Source: Cyanobacteriota bacterium SRBZ.bins.94.201705
Lineage (GTDB): Bacteria; Cyanobacteriota; Cyanobacteriia; Cyanobacteriales; Cyanobacteriaceae
Direction of reading: 5' to 3'
DNA: 64,000 bases
NCBI GenBank assembly: GCA_030549855.1
Contig: JAUQQP010000051.1
Location: 62,001 to 126,000, forward strand
Under the pieces are notes generated by a model, which saw only the letters and a program-made list of their open reading frames with translations, was not told the origin of the DNA and searched no databases. The position numbers and the translations under genes are program-made. This document shows, one piece after another, positions 28,467 to 37,923 of this stretch. The first letter of the stretch is position 1; each line of letters opens with the position of its first letter.

Positions 28467-29237
28467 CTAACATATCCTTCTTAAGATTGCCTCCCTGGCC
28501 AAATGTGCTAAACTGTCATCCAGGGGTTTTAAATCTACCCTTTCCCCATACTTTTTCTCTATAGCTTTAACTATTAACCAGTCTGCTAAAAAGGGATTTT
28601 TGGGTAATAATGGACCATGGGCATAGGTGGCAATGGCATTGTTATAAAATGCCCCTTCCCAACCATCCTCCCCATTATTCCCATAACCCTTTACTACCTT
28701 TCCCAGGGGTGACACCTTTCCTAAATAGGTTCTTCCTCCGTGATTTTCAAATCCTACAACTATAGGACAATCCCCGAGCATCTGTTGAATTTCCTCCACC
28801 AGGGGAGAGGCAACTAATTCAAAAGCTATATTGCCTATACAACGGGGTACATTTAAGCCAGGATGTTTGGTAACTAAATCGAAAATGCCTAATCCCTCAA
28901 TGGTTTTCCCTAAGGCTGGTTCATAGTATTTACCGAGTAGTTGAGGGGCACCACAAGTAAAAACACCGGGAATGCCAGCCTCAATTTTCTCCTTCAAAAC
29001 CGCAGCCTTTTCCCCCCGCAAATCCCGCATGACAATCTCTTGTTGTCTGTCTTGTGCCCCACCCCCTACTATTAGATCGAATTTAGCAAAATCTTCTACC
29101 TTCTTGTCTTGGTCTAATGGTAGAATATTGACGCCAATGCCTCGCCACTGACATCGTCGTTGTAGACAAATTACATTACCTCTGTCACCATAAGTGCTCA
29201 TCAGTTTAGGATATAACCAGCCAATAGTCAATTCCAT
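28467..29237 (-). CDS. GatD/CobB-like class I glutamine amidotransferase
   Basis: This 256-residue amidotransferase domain protein resembles GatD, the glutaminase partner of MurT that amidates lipid II D-glutamate. The nucleophile is in FTCGAPQLLG near residue 95 and the catalytic histidine in TYAHGPLLP near residue 209. No MurT-like ligase gene is adjacent: the neighbours are ndk (convergent) and an unrelated divergent gene. Cobyric acid synthase-type glutaminases are an alternative. The ammonia acceptor is therefore unassigned. Confidence 0.78.
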   Translation of the reverse strand: MELTIGWLYPKLMSTYGDRGNVICLQRRCQWRGIGVNILPLDQDKKVEDFAKFDLIVGGGAQDRQQEIVMRDLRGEKAAVLKEKIEAGIPGVFTCGAPQLLGKYYEPALGKTIEGLGIFDLVTKHPGLNVPRCIGNIAFELVASPLVEEIQQMLGDCPIVVGFENHGGRTYLGKVSPLGKVVKGYGNNGEDGWEGAFYNNAIATYAHGPLLPKNPFLADWLIVKAIEKKYGERVDLKPLDDSLAHLAREAILRRIC

Positions 29238-29458
29238 ATCCGATTACCCCCATAAAAAGCCAACAGGAAACACCAAGGGAGAGAGATTTTTTCTGTGGCA
29301 GTGATTTAATTGTCCATTACTGTTGATTTGTTGTCTAGATTGCAACTGTACATTCTTTAGTTGGATTTTGAATTTGGAGAGGTTTTCAACTATAATTGTT
29401 CAAGTATTTAGACCTGCAATGCCCGAAGGGTCTATCATGTTATTAACCACTTAACACT

Positions 29459-30235
29459 ATGAATGGAAAAGTAATAGATAGTGGTAATAGTCTCACCTTT
29501 GTATTGCCTCTTGCGGCTTTACTCATTGTCCTGTTGGCCGTATTTTGGCCCTTTATTTTATCAGTGTTTGTGATTGTTTTGGCTTTTCAACTGTGGCAAA
29601 AATTCCGTTTTCAACAACTGGCTGCTGAAATAGATCCAGTTTTTAATCAACTATTACAGGCTAATAAAGGTTGTTTGACAGTACTAGATCTTACCAGTAA
29701 AACCCGTTTAACTGCAAAAACCGCCCGTTGGTATCTAGACAAAAAAGCTGAAGAATACGGCGGCGTTAAAAGACAATTTGAGGATAAGGGAATTGTTTAT
29801 TACTTCTTGACCGCTAGCACCCTTGGTGGTATCCTGGATGATAGTGAGCCTGAAGGCGACACCCCCCAGTTAGAAACTAAGCCTACACCCACCCAAGAGT
29901 CGGAAACTAAACCTGCTAGTACAACGGAATTCACAGCAACTGTTTCCTCCTCCGCTACAACCCCTTCTTCTGTCACCACCACCCAATCCCCTCAAATAGA
30001 GACAACCTCTACCCCAGCCTCCCCTCCTCCCCAATCCACGGAAACACAGGAATCTGGGCTATCAAAGGGTTTAAATGCCACCGAATTGGCTAAAAGACTG
30101 GATGTGAGTGTTAAAATCCTCCACCGCCGGAAAAGTGACAGGGATTTCCCCTACTGGAGTCAAAGTAAAGACCCAGAGGGAATACAATGGGAATACATAG
30201 AAGAAACAAAATTGTTTGTGCCCAAAAAGGGGTAA
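29459..30235 (+). CDS. membrane-anchored protein with two helix-turn-helix-like domains
   Basis: I do not recognise a named family. The 258 residues show two adjacent hydrophobic helices at the N-terminus (about 13-45) and a winged-helix-like domain (about 55-118, with LTAKTARWYLDKKAEEYG and YYFL). A Thr/Pro/Ser-rich flexible linker (about 125-200) follows, then a C-terminal HTH-like module (NATELAKRLDVSVKILHRRK) with an aromatic wing. This suggests a membrane-tethered nucleic-acid-binding or regulatory protein; that is inference. A strong terminator follows. Confidence 0.6.
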   Translation: MNGKVIDSGNSLTFVLPLAALLIVLLAVFWPFILSVFVIVLAFQLWQKFRFQQLAAEIDPVFNQLLQANKGCLTVLDLTSKTRLTAKTARWYLDKKAEEYGGVKRQFEDKGIVYYFLTASTLGGILDDSEPEGDTPQLETKPTPTQESETKPASTTEFTATVSSSATTPSSVTTTQSPQIETTSTPASPPPQSTETQESGLSKGLNATELAKRLDVSVKILHRRKSDRDFPYWSQSKDPEGIQWEYIEETKLFVPKKG

Positions 30236-30241
30236 ACTAAT

Positions 30242-30284
30242 GGGGGGGCAAAGTGACACTTAACCAATACCCCCCTTTTTTTTT
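30242..30284. terminator. intrinsic terminator between convergent genes
   Basis: A G7 run (30242-30248) can pair with C6 (30270-30275) across a 21-nt loop, and nine T residues (30276-30284) follow. It ends the 29459 gene on the plus strand; the T tract overlaps the 3' end of the convergent pepP. Confidence 0.65.
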
Positions 30285-31578
30285 ATTTGCCCATGGCGGC
30301 GGTAAGAATCTCGTTGCCAGTTTCTGTCACCAATACGTCGTCTTCGATTCTAACACCAATGCCCTTCCAATGGTCTGGTATTTCCGGTTGCCCCTCTGCT
30401 GGGGTAATATAAGGAGAAATATATATGCCAGGTTCTACTGTTATTACATGCCCTGGTTGAAAAACAGCCCAGTTATTGTTATCCTCCTTGTAGTTACCTA
30501 CATCATGGACGTCTAAACCCAGCCAATGGCCTGTACGATGCATGTAAAAGGGTTTATACTTTTCCTGTTGGATTATCTCCTCTGTGTCTCCCTGTAGCAG
30601 TTTTAATTCCTTCAACCCTTCTACTATCACCTCTACAGCCTTTTCATGGTACTGATTATAGCGGTTACCGGGTTTTACTTGTTCAATGGCCGCCAGTTGT
30701 GCCGCTAATACTATCTGATAGATGTCTTTTTGTTGAGGGGTAAATTTGCCATCTACAGGGAAGGTACGGGTAATGTCGGCATTATAGTAATGGTAACAGC
30801 AACCAGCGTCAATAAGAATCAAATCCCCTGCCTCTATCCGACGATTATTTTCAGTATAATGAAGGATGCAGGCATTAGGCCCAGAAGCTACAATAGAGGG
30901 ATAAGCAAAACCATCACCCCCCATTGCCCTAAAAGTATATTCTATCTCCGCCTGGAGTTCATATTCATACATCCCCGGTTTGGCTATTTCTTGGGCTTTG
31001 GTATGTGCTTTAATGGTAATATCTATCGCCCTTTTGATCATCTCAATCTCGCCTTTGCTTTTAATTTGTCTGAGGGGATGCAACACAAAATTGCTATCCT
31101 CAATGGCTACTGGCCCTGTGCCTCGTCTGGGGTAAGATTGTATTAGTTGGCGCCAATGTCTCAAAATTAGTTGATTGAATTGCTCATCTCTGCCAAAGTG
31201 GTAATAGATTCTATCCCCGGTGACTAGATATTCCGGCAGTTTTTCTTCTAACTGTTCAATAGAATAAACCACATCGGCGCCATATAAGTCTTTGGCAGCT
31301 TCTACCCCCACCCGGTAACCAGTCCAAATTTCCTCTGCCAGGTTTTTTGGTTGCACAAAAAGGATAAAATTATGCTCAGGGTGATTAGGGGCAAAAACTG
31401 CTACTGCCTTGGGCTCATTAAAACCAGTAAGATAGTAAAAGTCACTATCCTGGCGATAGACATATTCTACATCATTGTGCATAACCGCATGGGGGGCGCT
31501 GGCAAATACTGCTACCCCCTTGCCTATAACCGACAGGAATTTTTCCCGGCGTTGACGATATTCTTCTGCAGTAATCAT
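30283..31578 (-). CDS. pepP: Xaa-Pro aminopeptidase (M24B)
   Basis: This 431-residue metallopeptidase removes the N-terminal residue from peptides with proline at position 2. The dinuclear metal ligands are visible: Asp in IDAGCCYHYYNADITR, His in HRTGHWLGLDVHDVG, Glu in VEPGIYI and Glu in RIEDDVLV. The N-terminal creatinase-type domain (residues 1-170) is present. It is cytoplasmic. The gene is 47 bp from the next minus-strand gene and may be co-transcribed with it. Confidence 0.93.
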   Translation of the reverse strand: MITAEEYRQRREKFLSVIGKGVAVFASAPHAVMHNDVEYVYRQDSDFYYLTGFNEPKAVAVFAPNHPEHNFILFVQPKNLAEEIWTGYRVGVEAAKDLYGADVVYSIEQLEEKLPEYLVTGDRIYYHFGRDEQFNQLILRHWRQLIQSYPRRGTGPVAIEDSNFVLHPLRQIKSKGEIEMIKRAIDITIKAHTKAQEIAKPGMYEYELQAEIEYTFRAMGGDGFAYPSIVASGPNACILHYTENNRRIEAGDLILIDAGCCYHYYNADITRTFPVDGKFTPQQKDIYQIVLAAQLAAIEQVKPGNRYNQYHEKAVEVIVEGLKELKLLQGDTEEIIQQEKYKPFYMHRTGHWLGLDVHDVGNYKEDNNNWAVFQPGHVITVEPGIYISPYITPAEGQPEIPDHWKGIGVRIEDDVLVTETGNEILTAAMGK

Positions 31579-31625
31579 GACGTGTCTTGACTAGCTTGTT
31601 AGGGGTTATTTTCCATTTATGCCAC

Positions 31626-32963
31626 TTAGAGGGCGCCAGCTGCAGTATTATCAAAAATACCTCCCCCCAGATGAGAGGTAATGTTGATTGCCTGAAAGAT
31701 TGGTAATCCCTTTAAACCCTGGGGATAGTCAATAACAGTAACGCCACCATTGCCTTGTTTTATATTCCAGAAATTAGCGGGAGTCAACCCCAAAAGGGCA
31801 CATATAATTACCTTATTGATAGCATCATGGGCGGTAACTAAGCCAGTTTTCAACTTGCCCGGTTCCAAATTTTCTTCTATAATCTCATTCCAGGCTTTAA
31901 TTGCCCTATCCCATACCTGTTGTAGATTCTCCCCAGAAGGCATTTGTACCGTTTCTGGTTTAGTCTTCCACTGTTTTAACATCCCTGGGAATTCTGCCTC
32001 TACTTCTGTTTCCAGTTTGCCTTCCCATAACCCGTGGGAGATTTCCCTTAAACCTTCTTTGGTAGCCAATTCTACCCCTGGATGATATTGTAAGATAAGC
32101 CGGGCAGTTTCTAAAGGACGAGATAGAGGACTAGATACGGCAAAGTCTATCTTAACGTCTTTTAAAAATTCTGCCGCCGCCAGTGCCTGTTGTCTCCCCT
32201 TCTCGTTTAATGGTATGTCTTTGACTCCCTGAAAACGTCCTACCCTATTCCATTCGGTTTCTCCATGACGCACTAATAATAATCTTAATCCTTCTTTCTG
32301 TTCAGGGCGAAAATCAGGCAATGGTATTCCCAAATGACTGGTTTGGTTTAGGGATTCCAACTGGACAGTATCGCCGTAATTCCCACTAAAATTTAGCACA
32401 TTAATGCAACAATTAGACTGTTGTATACAGTGATAATATTTAGGAGAAATTCCCAAAGCGGAGAGAATCAAACAGCGGTTAATACCATTATGGGCGGTAA
32501 TTAATATGGTTTCTCCTTGGTGTTTAGGAATTACCTCCTGCCAAAAACTTTCTGCTTGTCGATATAGGTCTAACACCGGATAAAATTCCCGGCCATTTAC
32601 AGTCATTTTAAACTTATCTGGCTCTTCTTTCCAAAGCCGATATTCTTTGGGATATTCTCTTTTAACCTCTTCTTTTTTCTTCTTCTCCCAGAGAGGCAAG
32701 TCAATTTCTTGTAACTTTTCCGAAACGGTAATAGAAGGCTGATATTCGTTTAAAGATTGGATAATTTCTGCAGTTTTATAGGCCCTTTGTAGGGGACTAG
32801 AATAAAATCCTGTAAAATGGACATTCTGGAGGGCTATTGCCAGAAGATGAGCCTGTTTTTCCCCTTTTTCTGTAATTAGAGAATCATTACAACGCCCCTG
32901 AATCATTTGCTGGGCATTGAAACTGCTTTGACCATGACGTACTAAAATTACACGAGTAGCCAT
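31626..32963 (-). CDS. tandem double-domain histidine phosphatase
   Basis: This 445-residue protein contains two complete histidine phosphatase (phosphoglycerate mutase-like) domains. Each has its own LVRHG catalytic motif: RHGQSS near residue 10 and RHGETEW near residue 230. Each also has a distal histidine (TAHNGIN and TAHDAIN). The double arrangement is common in cyanobacteria. Substrate could be a phosphosugar, phosphoglycerate, phosphoserine or a cobalamin intermediate; the sequence does not choose. It lies upstream of pepP on the same strand. Confidence 0.85.
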   Translation of the reverse strand: MATRVILVRHGQSSFNAQQMIQGRCNDSLITEKGEKQAHLLAIALQNVHFTGFYSSPLQRAYKTAEIIQSLNEYQPSITVSEKLQEIDLPLWEKKKKEEVKREYPKEYRLWKEEPDKFKMTVNGREFYPVLDLYRQAESFWQEVIPKHQGETILITAHNGINRCLILSALGISPKYYHCIQQSNCCINVLNFSGNYGDTVQLESLNQTSHLGIPLPDFRPEQKEGLRLLLVRHGETEWNRVGRFQGVKDIPLNEKGRQQALAAAEFLKDVKIDFAVSSPLSRPLETARLILQYHPGVELATKEGLREISHGLWEGKLETEVEAEFPGMLKQWKTKPETVQMPSGENLQQVWDRAIKAWNEIIEENLEPGKLKTGLVTAHDAINKVIICALLGLTPANFWNIKQGNGGVTVIDYPQGLKGLPIFQAINITSHLGGGIFDNTAAGAL

Positions 32964-33051
32964 ATAGTCAACAAAAAGAAATCATCTATAGGGTTATAAA
33001 TTATAAGCCATTTGGGTTTTCAAAAAAGTGAAGGGGAATCGGAGAGAAAAA

Positions 33052-34437
33052 TTAATCTCCTTCACCACCGACAACTACGTCGCGAATACGAAGACTGGGG
33101 CTACCACAACCTACCGGTAAACCATTTTGCCCTCCTTTGCCACAACCCCCTGACTCATCCCAGAAAAAATCATCGCCAATAGCCTCTATATTAGCCAGGG
33201 TTTTAAATACATTACCAGAAAGGGTGACATTTTTAACAGGCTCAGCAATTTTACCATTTCTAATCATCCAGGCTTCACCGGCAGTAAAGGTAAACATCTC
33301 CCCATTAGTCATACCCCCTAGCCAGTTAGCCGCATAAACCCCCTCCTTGATGTCATTAAACAAATCAGCTACAGGAGTATTGCCCCTACCAATCCAAGTA
33401 TTAGTCATTCTGACGATGGGGGGATAATGATAGTTTAAACAACGGGCATTGCCAGTAGGTTTTTCTCCCAGTTTACCCGCCGTCTCCCGGGAATGTAAAC
33501 GCCCTACTAAAACCCCATCTTTAATCAACTGGGTAACAGAAGCAGGCACTCCCTCATCATCATAATAATAACTTCCCCTATGTCCTTCTGGTTGGGCCCC
33601 ATCGTAAATCTGTAAAAATTCTGGCCCAAATCTGCGCCCAATAGTCATCACCTCCAACAAATCGGGATTCTCATAAACCATATCCGCCTCAGAGAGGTGT
33701 CCAAAGGCTTCATGGACAAATAAACCTGCTAGAATGGGGTCAATGACCACCGTATAACATCCTCCCTTCACTGTGGGGTATTTTAAAGCCTCTACTGCCC
33801 TTCTGGCGGCGCCTTCCACCTGTTTATCTAAACCCACCAAGTCTTCAAAACCCCTTCTGGTGCCAGTAGTTTCCCTTCCCGTTTGTACTATTGTACCATC
33901 ACTGGCTACTGCACTAAACCGCATCTCACAGTCTATCCATTCTTGTTCTATCATACTTCCCTCTGAGGTTGCCAGAATTACCTTGCTTGAACTATCACTA
34001 TATCTAACAGTACTACTAGTAATAGCAGGATGATAGCCCTGTAGAATCTGACTGTAGTGGGAAACTAATTCCTTCTTGCGGCTAAGGGGGAGGTATCGGG
34101 GATTAGTGCCAGAAAGAGGCAGTTGACAGGAGGTTTCTACCACTTCCACAGGCGCCAGATAAGTCTTATCTTCTCCTATTGTCTTGGCGGTGGTAATGGC
34201 GTCTTCAATAGCGTTAAAAAGTTGCTGGAAGTCGTTAAAAGTAGCAAAACCCCATCCCCCCCTGTGGCATGCCCTTACCTGTCCACCTCTAGAGGTGCCT
34301 TCACTGATGCTTTCTATTTTACCATTACGCATTAAAATACTAGTCCCCTCGACAAATTCCAAACGCAAACAGAGAAAATCCACCTGACTGCGATAACGTT
34401 TGATGGCATCTGCTAGTAAATTGCGGTAGTCTGTCAT
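33052..34437 (-). CDS. tldD: TldD-family metalloprotease
   Basis: This 461-residue TldD/PmbA protein carries the zinc motif HEAFGH near residue 232 and a C-terminal GGCGKGGQNGLPVGCG segment. TldD pairs with TldE/PmbA to process small peptides (microcin B17 and CcdA in E. coli). The presence of HExxxH makes this the catalytic D subunit. A TldE partner is not encoded here. It diverges from ffh across 87 bp. Confidence 0.93.
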   Translation of the reverse strand: MTDYRNLLADAIKRYRSQVDFLCLRLEFVEGTSILMRNGKIESISEGTSRGGQVRACHRGGWGFATFNDFQQLFNAIEDAITTAKTIGEDKTYLAPVEVVETSCQLPLSGTNPRYLPLSRKKELVSHYSQILQGYHPAITSSTVRYSDSSSKVILATSEGSMIEQEWIDCEMRFSAVASDGTIVQTGRETTGTRRGFEDLVGLDKQVEGAARRAVEALKYPTVKGGCYTVVIDPILAGLFVHEAFGHLSEADMVYENPDLLEVMTIGRRFGPEFLQIYDGAQPEGHRGSYYYDDEGVPASVTQLIKDGVLVGRLHSRETAGKLGEKPTGNARCLNYHYPPIVRMTNTWIGRGNTPVADLFNDIKEGVYAANWLGGMTNGEMFTFTAGEAWMIRNGKIAEPVKNVTLSGNVFKTLANIEAIGDDFFWDESGGCGKGGQNGLPVGCGSPSLRIRDVVVGGEGD

Positions 34438-34524
34438 CCTCTCTCTTCTCTAGCCAAAGGGGTTAAAATAGGAGTTTAACCGAAAGGCGGATGTTTTTAT
34501 ACTATAGTAGCTATACTAAATATT

Positions 34525-35964
34525 ATGTTTGACGCTTTAGCTGAAAGGTTAGAAGAGGCTTGGAAAAAATTAAGGGGCCAAGGTAAAATTACTCAAGCTA
34601 ATATTAAAGAGGCACTACAAGATGTAAGAAGGGCCCTATTAGAGGCAGATGTAAACATTCAGGTAGTCAAAACCTTCATTGCAGAGGTAGAAAAAAAGGC
34701 CCTAGGGGCGGAAGTAATCAAAGGTGTTAACCCCTACCAACAATTCATCAAAATCGTCTATGACGAGTTAGTAAGGGTGATGGGGGAAAGCAACGCCCCT
34801 CTGGCAAAAGCAGATAAACCCCCTACTGTCATCCTTATGGCTGGCTTACAGGGTGCGGGTAAAACTACTGCTACAGCCAAACTCGCCCTGTATTTACAAA
34901 AACAAAAACGTAGTTGTCTGATGGTGGCGGCGGATGTCTATCGTCCAGCGGCTGTAGAACAGTTGATTACTTTAGGACAACAAATTTCTGTGCCTGTCTT
35001 CCACCAGGAAATTAAACCACCCCTCCTCCCCAACCCGGTGGAGATAGCAGTTAAGGGGGTAGAAGAAGGCAAAAAACAAGGGGTGGATACCGTCATCATC
35101 GACACCGCAGGGAGGTTGCAAATTGATGAGGAGATGATGGCGGAATTGGAGGAAATCAAAAAGGCTGTTAACCCCCATGAAATTCTACTGGTAGTAGACG
35201 CCATGACGGGGCAAGAGGCTGCCAATGTTACCCGTGCCTTCCATGAAAGAGTGGGCATCACTGGTGCTATCCTTACTAAAATGGATGGGGATAGCCGGGG
35301 TGGGGCAGCCTTATCCATCCGCAGTGTTTCTGGGCAACCCATCAAATTCATCGGCGTTGGCGAGAAGGTAGAAGCCTTAGAGCCCTTTTACCCTGATAGA
35401 ATGGCCTCCCGTATACTTAACATGGGGGATATTGTCACCCTGGTGGAAAAAGCCCAAGAAGCCCTGGATTTGGCCGACGTAGAGAAAATGCAGGCGAAAA
35501 TTTTAGAGGCGCGCTTCGATTTTAACGATTTTCTCAAACAAATGCGCCTTTTGAAAACCATGGGCTCATTTGCCAGTGTGATGAAACTTATCCCCGGTAT
35601 GAATAAACTTGGTGCCGACATTCTGGAAAAGGGGGAATTACAATTAAAGCGCATTGAAGCTATGATAAATTCCATGACAAAGGAGGAAAGGGCAAACCCC
35701 CAACTGTTGGCACAATCCCCCAGTAGGCGTCGTCGGGTAGCCAAGGGCTCAGGGGTGGACGAAAAGGAGGTGTCTCGTCTTATCAGCGATTTTACCAGAA
35801 TGCGCTCTATGATGCAACGGATGAGTATGGGGGCACCTCCTATGGCTGGCATGCCCGGTTTCCCCGGTATGGGAGGCTTGTTTGGTGGTAAACCCGCCGC
35901 TACAGCCACCCCCGCCAAAAAACCCAAAAAACAAAAGAAGAAAAAAGGTTTCGCTGACTTGTAA
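34525..35964 (+). CDS. ffh: signal recognition particle protein
   Basis: This is the SRP54 homologue, 479 residues, that targets nascent membrane proteins to the translocon with the SRP RNA and FtsY. Domains are the N-terminal helical bundle, the NG GTPase with GLQGAGKTT near residue 112, DTAGR and TKMDGDSRGG, and a Met-rich M domain ending in a basic KKPKKQKKKK tail. It is followed 13 bp downstream by feoB. Confidence 0.97.
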   Translation: MFDALAERLEEAWKKLRGQGKITQANIKEALQDVRRALLEADVNIQVVKTFIAEVEKKALGAEVIKGVNPYQQFIKIVYDELVRVMGESNAPLAKADKPPTVILMAGLQGAGKTTATAKLALYLQKQKRSCLMVAADVYRPAAVEQLITLGQQISVPVFHQEIKPPLLPNPVEIAVKGVEEGKKQGVDTVIIDTAGRLQIDEEMMAELEEIKKAVNPHEILLVVDAMTGQEAANVTRAFHERVGITGAILTKMDGDSRGGAALSIRSVSGQPIKFIGVGEKVEALEPFYPDRMASRILNMGDIVTLVEKAQEALDLADVEKMQAKILEARFDFNDFLKQMRLLKTMGSFASVMKLIPGMNKLGADILEKGELQLKRIEAMINSMTKEERANPQLLAQSPSRRRRVAKGSGVDEKEVSRLISDFTRMRSMMQRMSMGAPPMAGMPGFPGMGGLFGGKPAATATPAKKPKKQKKKKGFADL

Positions 35965-35977
35965 AGCCCTAAAGCCT

Positions 35978-37813
35978 ATGAAAACCTGTCATTCCCCTGT
36001 TACCCTCCTCTCTCCTAACCCCCAAAAACGTATTGCCCTTTTAGGACAACCTAATACCGGCAAGTCTACTTTTTTTAACCGTATTACAAATAGTAACACA
36101 TATGTCGGTAACTGGCCAGGCATTACCGTAGACATCCTTCAGGGGGAAATAACCCTTAATGGAGAGAAGGTAGAGGTAGTTGATTTACCAGGTATATACG
36201 ACCTCCACGGCTTTTCCGAAGACGAGAGGATAGTCAAACGGTTTCTCAGTCAGTTTCCCCTGGATTTGCTGGTGGTAATCCTCAATGCTTCTCAAATTGA
36301 CCGAATGGTGAGACTGGCATTGGAAATCAAGGCGTTGGGAATACCAGCAGTAGTTATTTTAAACATGGCCGACGAGGCAAGACGTTTAGGCATTACTATA
36401 AAGCGGGAAAGACTAGAACAACTGTTAGACTGTCCAGTATATCTCATCAGTGCCAAGTATGGTAGAGGCTTCAACCAAGCGGTAGAGGGGATAGCAGAAT
36501 ACCTAGCCCAACAAAAAGAGTCTTTCCTAGTAGGAGACATAGATGCCTTCTTTGACGAAAACCCTCTCTTGGAAGAAAAAGTCCAAGCCATCCTCCGAGA
36601 AACTGTAATCATGCCTTCGGAGGAAATCAAAACCCTCACCGATGTCTTGGATGGGATTTTCCTTCATCCCCTTTGGGGTATTCCCCTCTTTTTCCTCTCC
36701 ATGTTAGCCATTTTCTTCCTCATTTGGCAGGTGGGATTACCCTCTCAAGACGTCATGGATGCTATTACCACCAGTATTAGTAATCATATTATCCAGCCTA
36801 TCCTCTCCCCTTTTCCCTCCATCCTTCAGAGTTTCTTCCTTGACGGCGTCTGGCTGGGGGTTACCACCGTTGCTTCCTTTGTACCACTGATTGTCCTCTT
36901 TTTCTTCGTCATGGCTGCCATTGAGGATAGTGGCTATCTTGCCCGTATCGCCTATCTTATGGACGCCTTCATGGCACACCTCGGTTTAGATGGCCGCGCC
37001 TTTGTACTACAAATGATGGGGTTTGGTTGTAATGTCCCTGCCTTAATGGGTACTCGGATTATCCGTAGCCAACCCATGCGTTGGTTATCTCTGTTGATTA
37101 TACCATTTTCTCTCTGTTCTGCCAGACTGGCTGTTTTTGTGTTTATTATTGCCGCCATTTTTCCCCAAAATTTAGGCCCAATAATCCTTTTTTCCCTTTA
37201 TTTGCTAAGTTTTATTGCTAGTTTTTTAGTAGCCTTTATAATCAGTAAAATCCCGGATTTCAAAAGCAACGAGCCCTTTGTTATCGAGTTACCTCCCTAC
37301 CGTCTACCCACATTTAAACACGTATTTTTGAGGGGTTGGGGAGAAGTCAAAGAATTTTTGAGGAGGGCCAGCAATTTTATCATAGTAGGTTGTGTAGCCA
37401 TTTGGTTTTTGACTTCCTTTCCCCCAGGCGCCACCGGCTTAGATACTTGGGGAGGCCAAATTGGCATTTTTCTACAACCCATTATGCAGCCTATTGGTTT
37501 GGATCCTTATCTTACTCTTTCCCTCATTTTCGGTTTCATTGCCAAGGAGGTAGTAGTAGGTTCTTTTGCTACTATTTATGGTTTAAATGGGGCAGCCTTG
37601 ACTCAACAAATTGCTTTTTCTATTACCCCAGCCCAGGCTATTGGTTTTTGTGTCTTTTGTCTGTTATACACTCCCTGTCTCTCCACTACTGCTACTATTA
37701 AATCCGAGTCCAAATCTACTCTTTTTACCATCTTTTCTCTGCTTTTCTCCCTAGTATATGCCTGGTTTATGGCCTTCATTTTCTACCATTTTTCTCTTCT
37801 GTTTTTCCACTGA
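35978..37813 (+). CDS. feoB: ferrous iron transport protein B
   Basis: This inner-membrane Fe(II) transporter has a cytoplasmic G domain: G1 GQPNTGKST, switch region YVGNWPGIT, G3 DLPG, and NMAD as G4. A C-terminal transporter core follows with paired Gate motifs (GFGCNVPA and CLLYTPCLSTTA). A frame beginning at 35882 lies inside ffh; the ATG at 35978 gives 611 residues and a natural N-terminus. It is shorter than E. coli FeoB (about 770). No feoA or feoC is adjacent. It sits between ffh and the zinc ABC transporter genes. Confidence 0.93.
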   Translation: MKTCHSPVTLLSPNPQKRIALLGQPNTGKSTFFNRITNSNTYVGNWPGITVDILQGEITLNGEKVEVVDLPGIYDLHGFSEDERIVKRFLSQFPLDLLVVILNASQIDRMVRLALEIKALGIPAVVILNMADEARRLGITIKRERLEQLLDCPVYLISAKYGRGFNQAVEGIAEYLAQQKESFLVGDIDAFFDENPLLEEKVQAILRETVIMPSEEIKTLTDVLDGIFLHPLWGIPLFFLSMLAIFFLIWQVGLPSQDVMDAITTSISNHIIQPILSPFPSILQSFFLDGVWLGVTTVASFVPLIVLFFFVMAAIEDSGYLARIAYLMDAFMAHLGLDGRAFVLQMMGFGCNVPALMGTRIIRSQPMRWLSLLIIPFSLCSARLAVFVFIIAAIFPQNLGPIILFSLYLLSFIASFLVAFIISKIPDFKSNEPFVIELPPYRLPTFKHVFLRGWGEVKEFLRRASNFIIVGCVAIWFLTSFPPGATGLDTWGGQIGIFLQPIMQPIGLDPYLTLSLIFGFIAKEVVVGSFATIYGLNGAALTQQIAFSITPAQAIGFCVFCLLYTPCLSTTATIKSESKSTLFTIFSLLFSLVYAWFMAFIFYHFSLLFFH

Positions 37814-37923
37814 TTTTCCTCCAAGAAATCTGAAAAATTGTTCAGATGAATAATACTGCAAAACAAAGGGATTAAATTTCGTTAGAATAGGAGAGGTGAC
37901 CAAAAAATATGTGACAAGAAATA

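Noticed and set aside
30071-30259. Minus-strand open frame overlapping the HTH-protein gene end
   Set aside because: Short shadow frame; the plus-strand gene explains the region.
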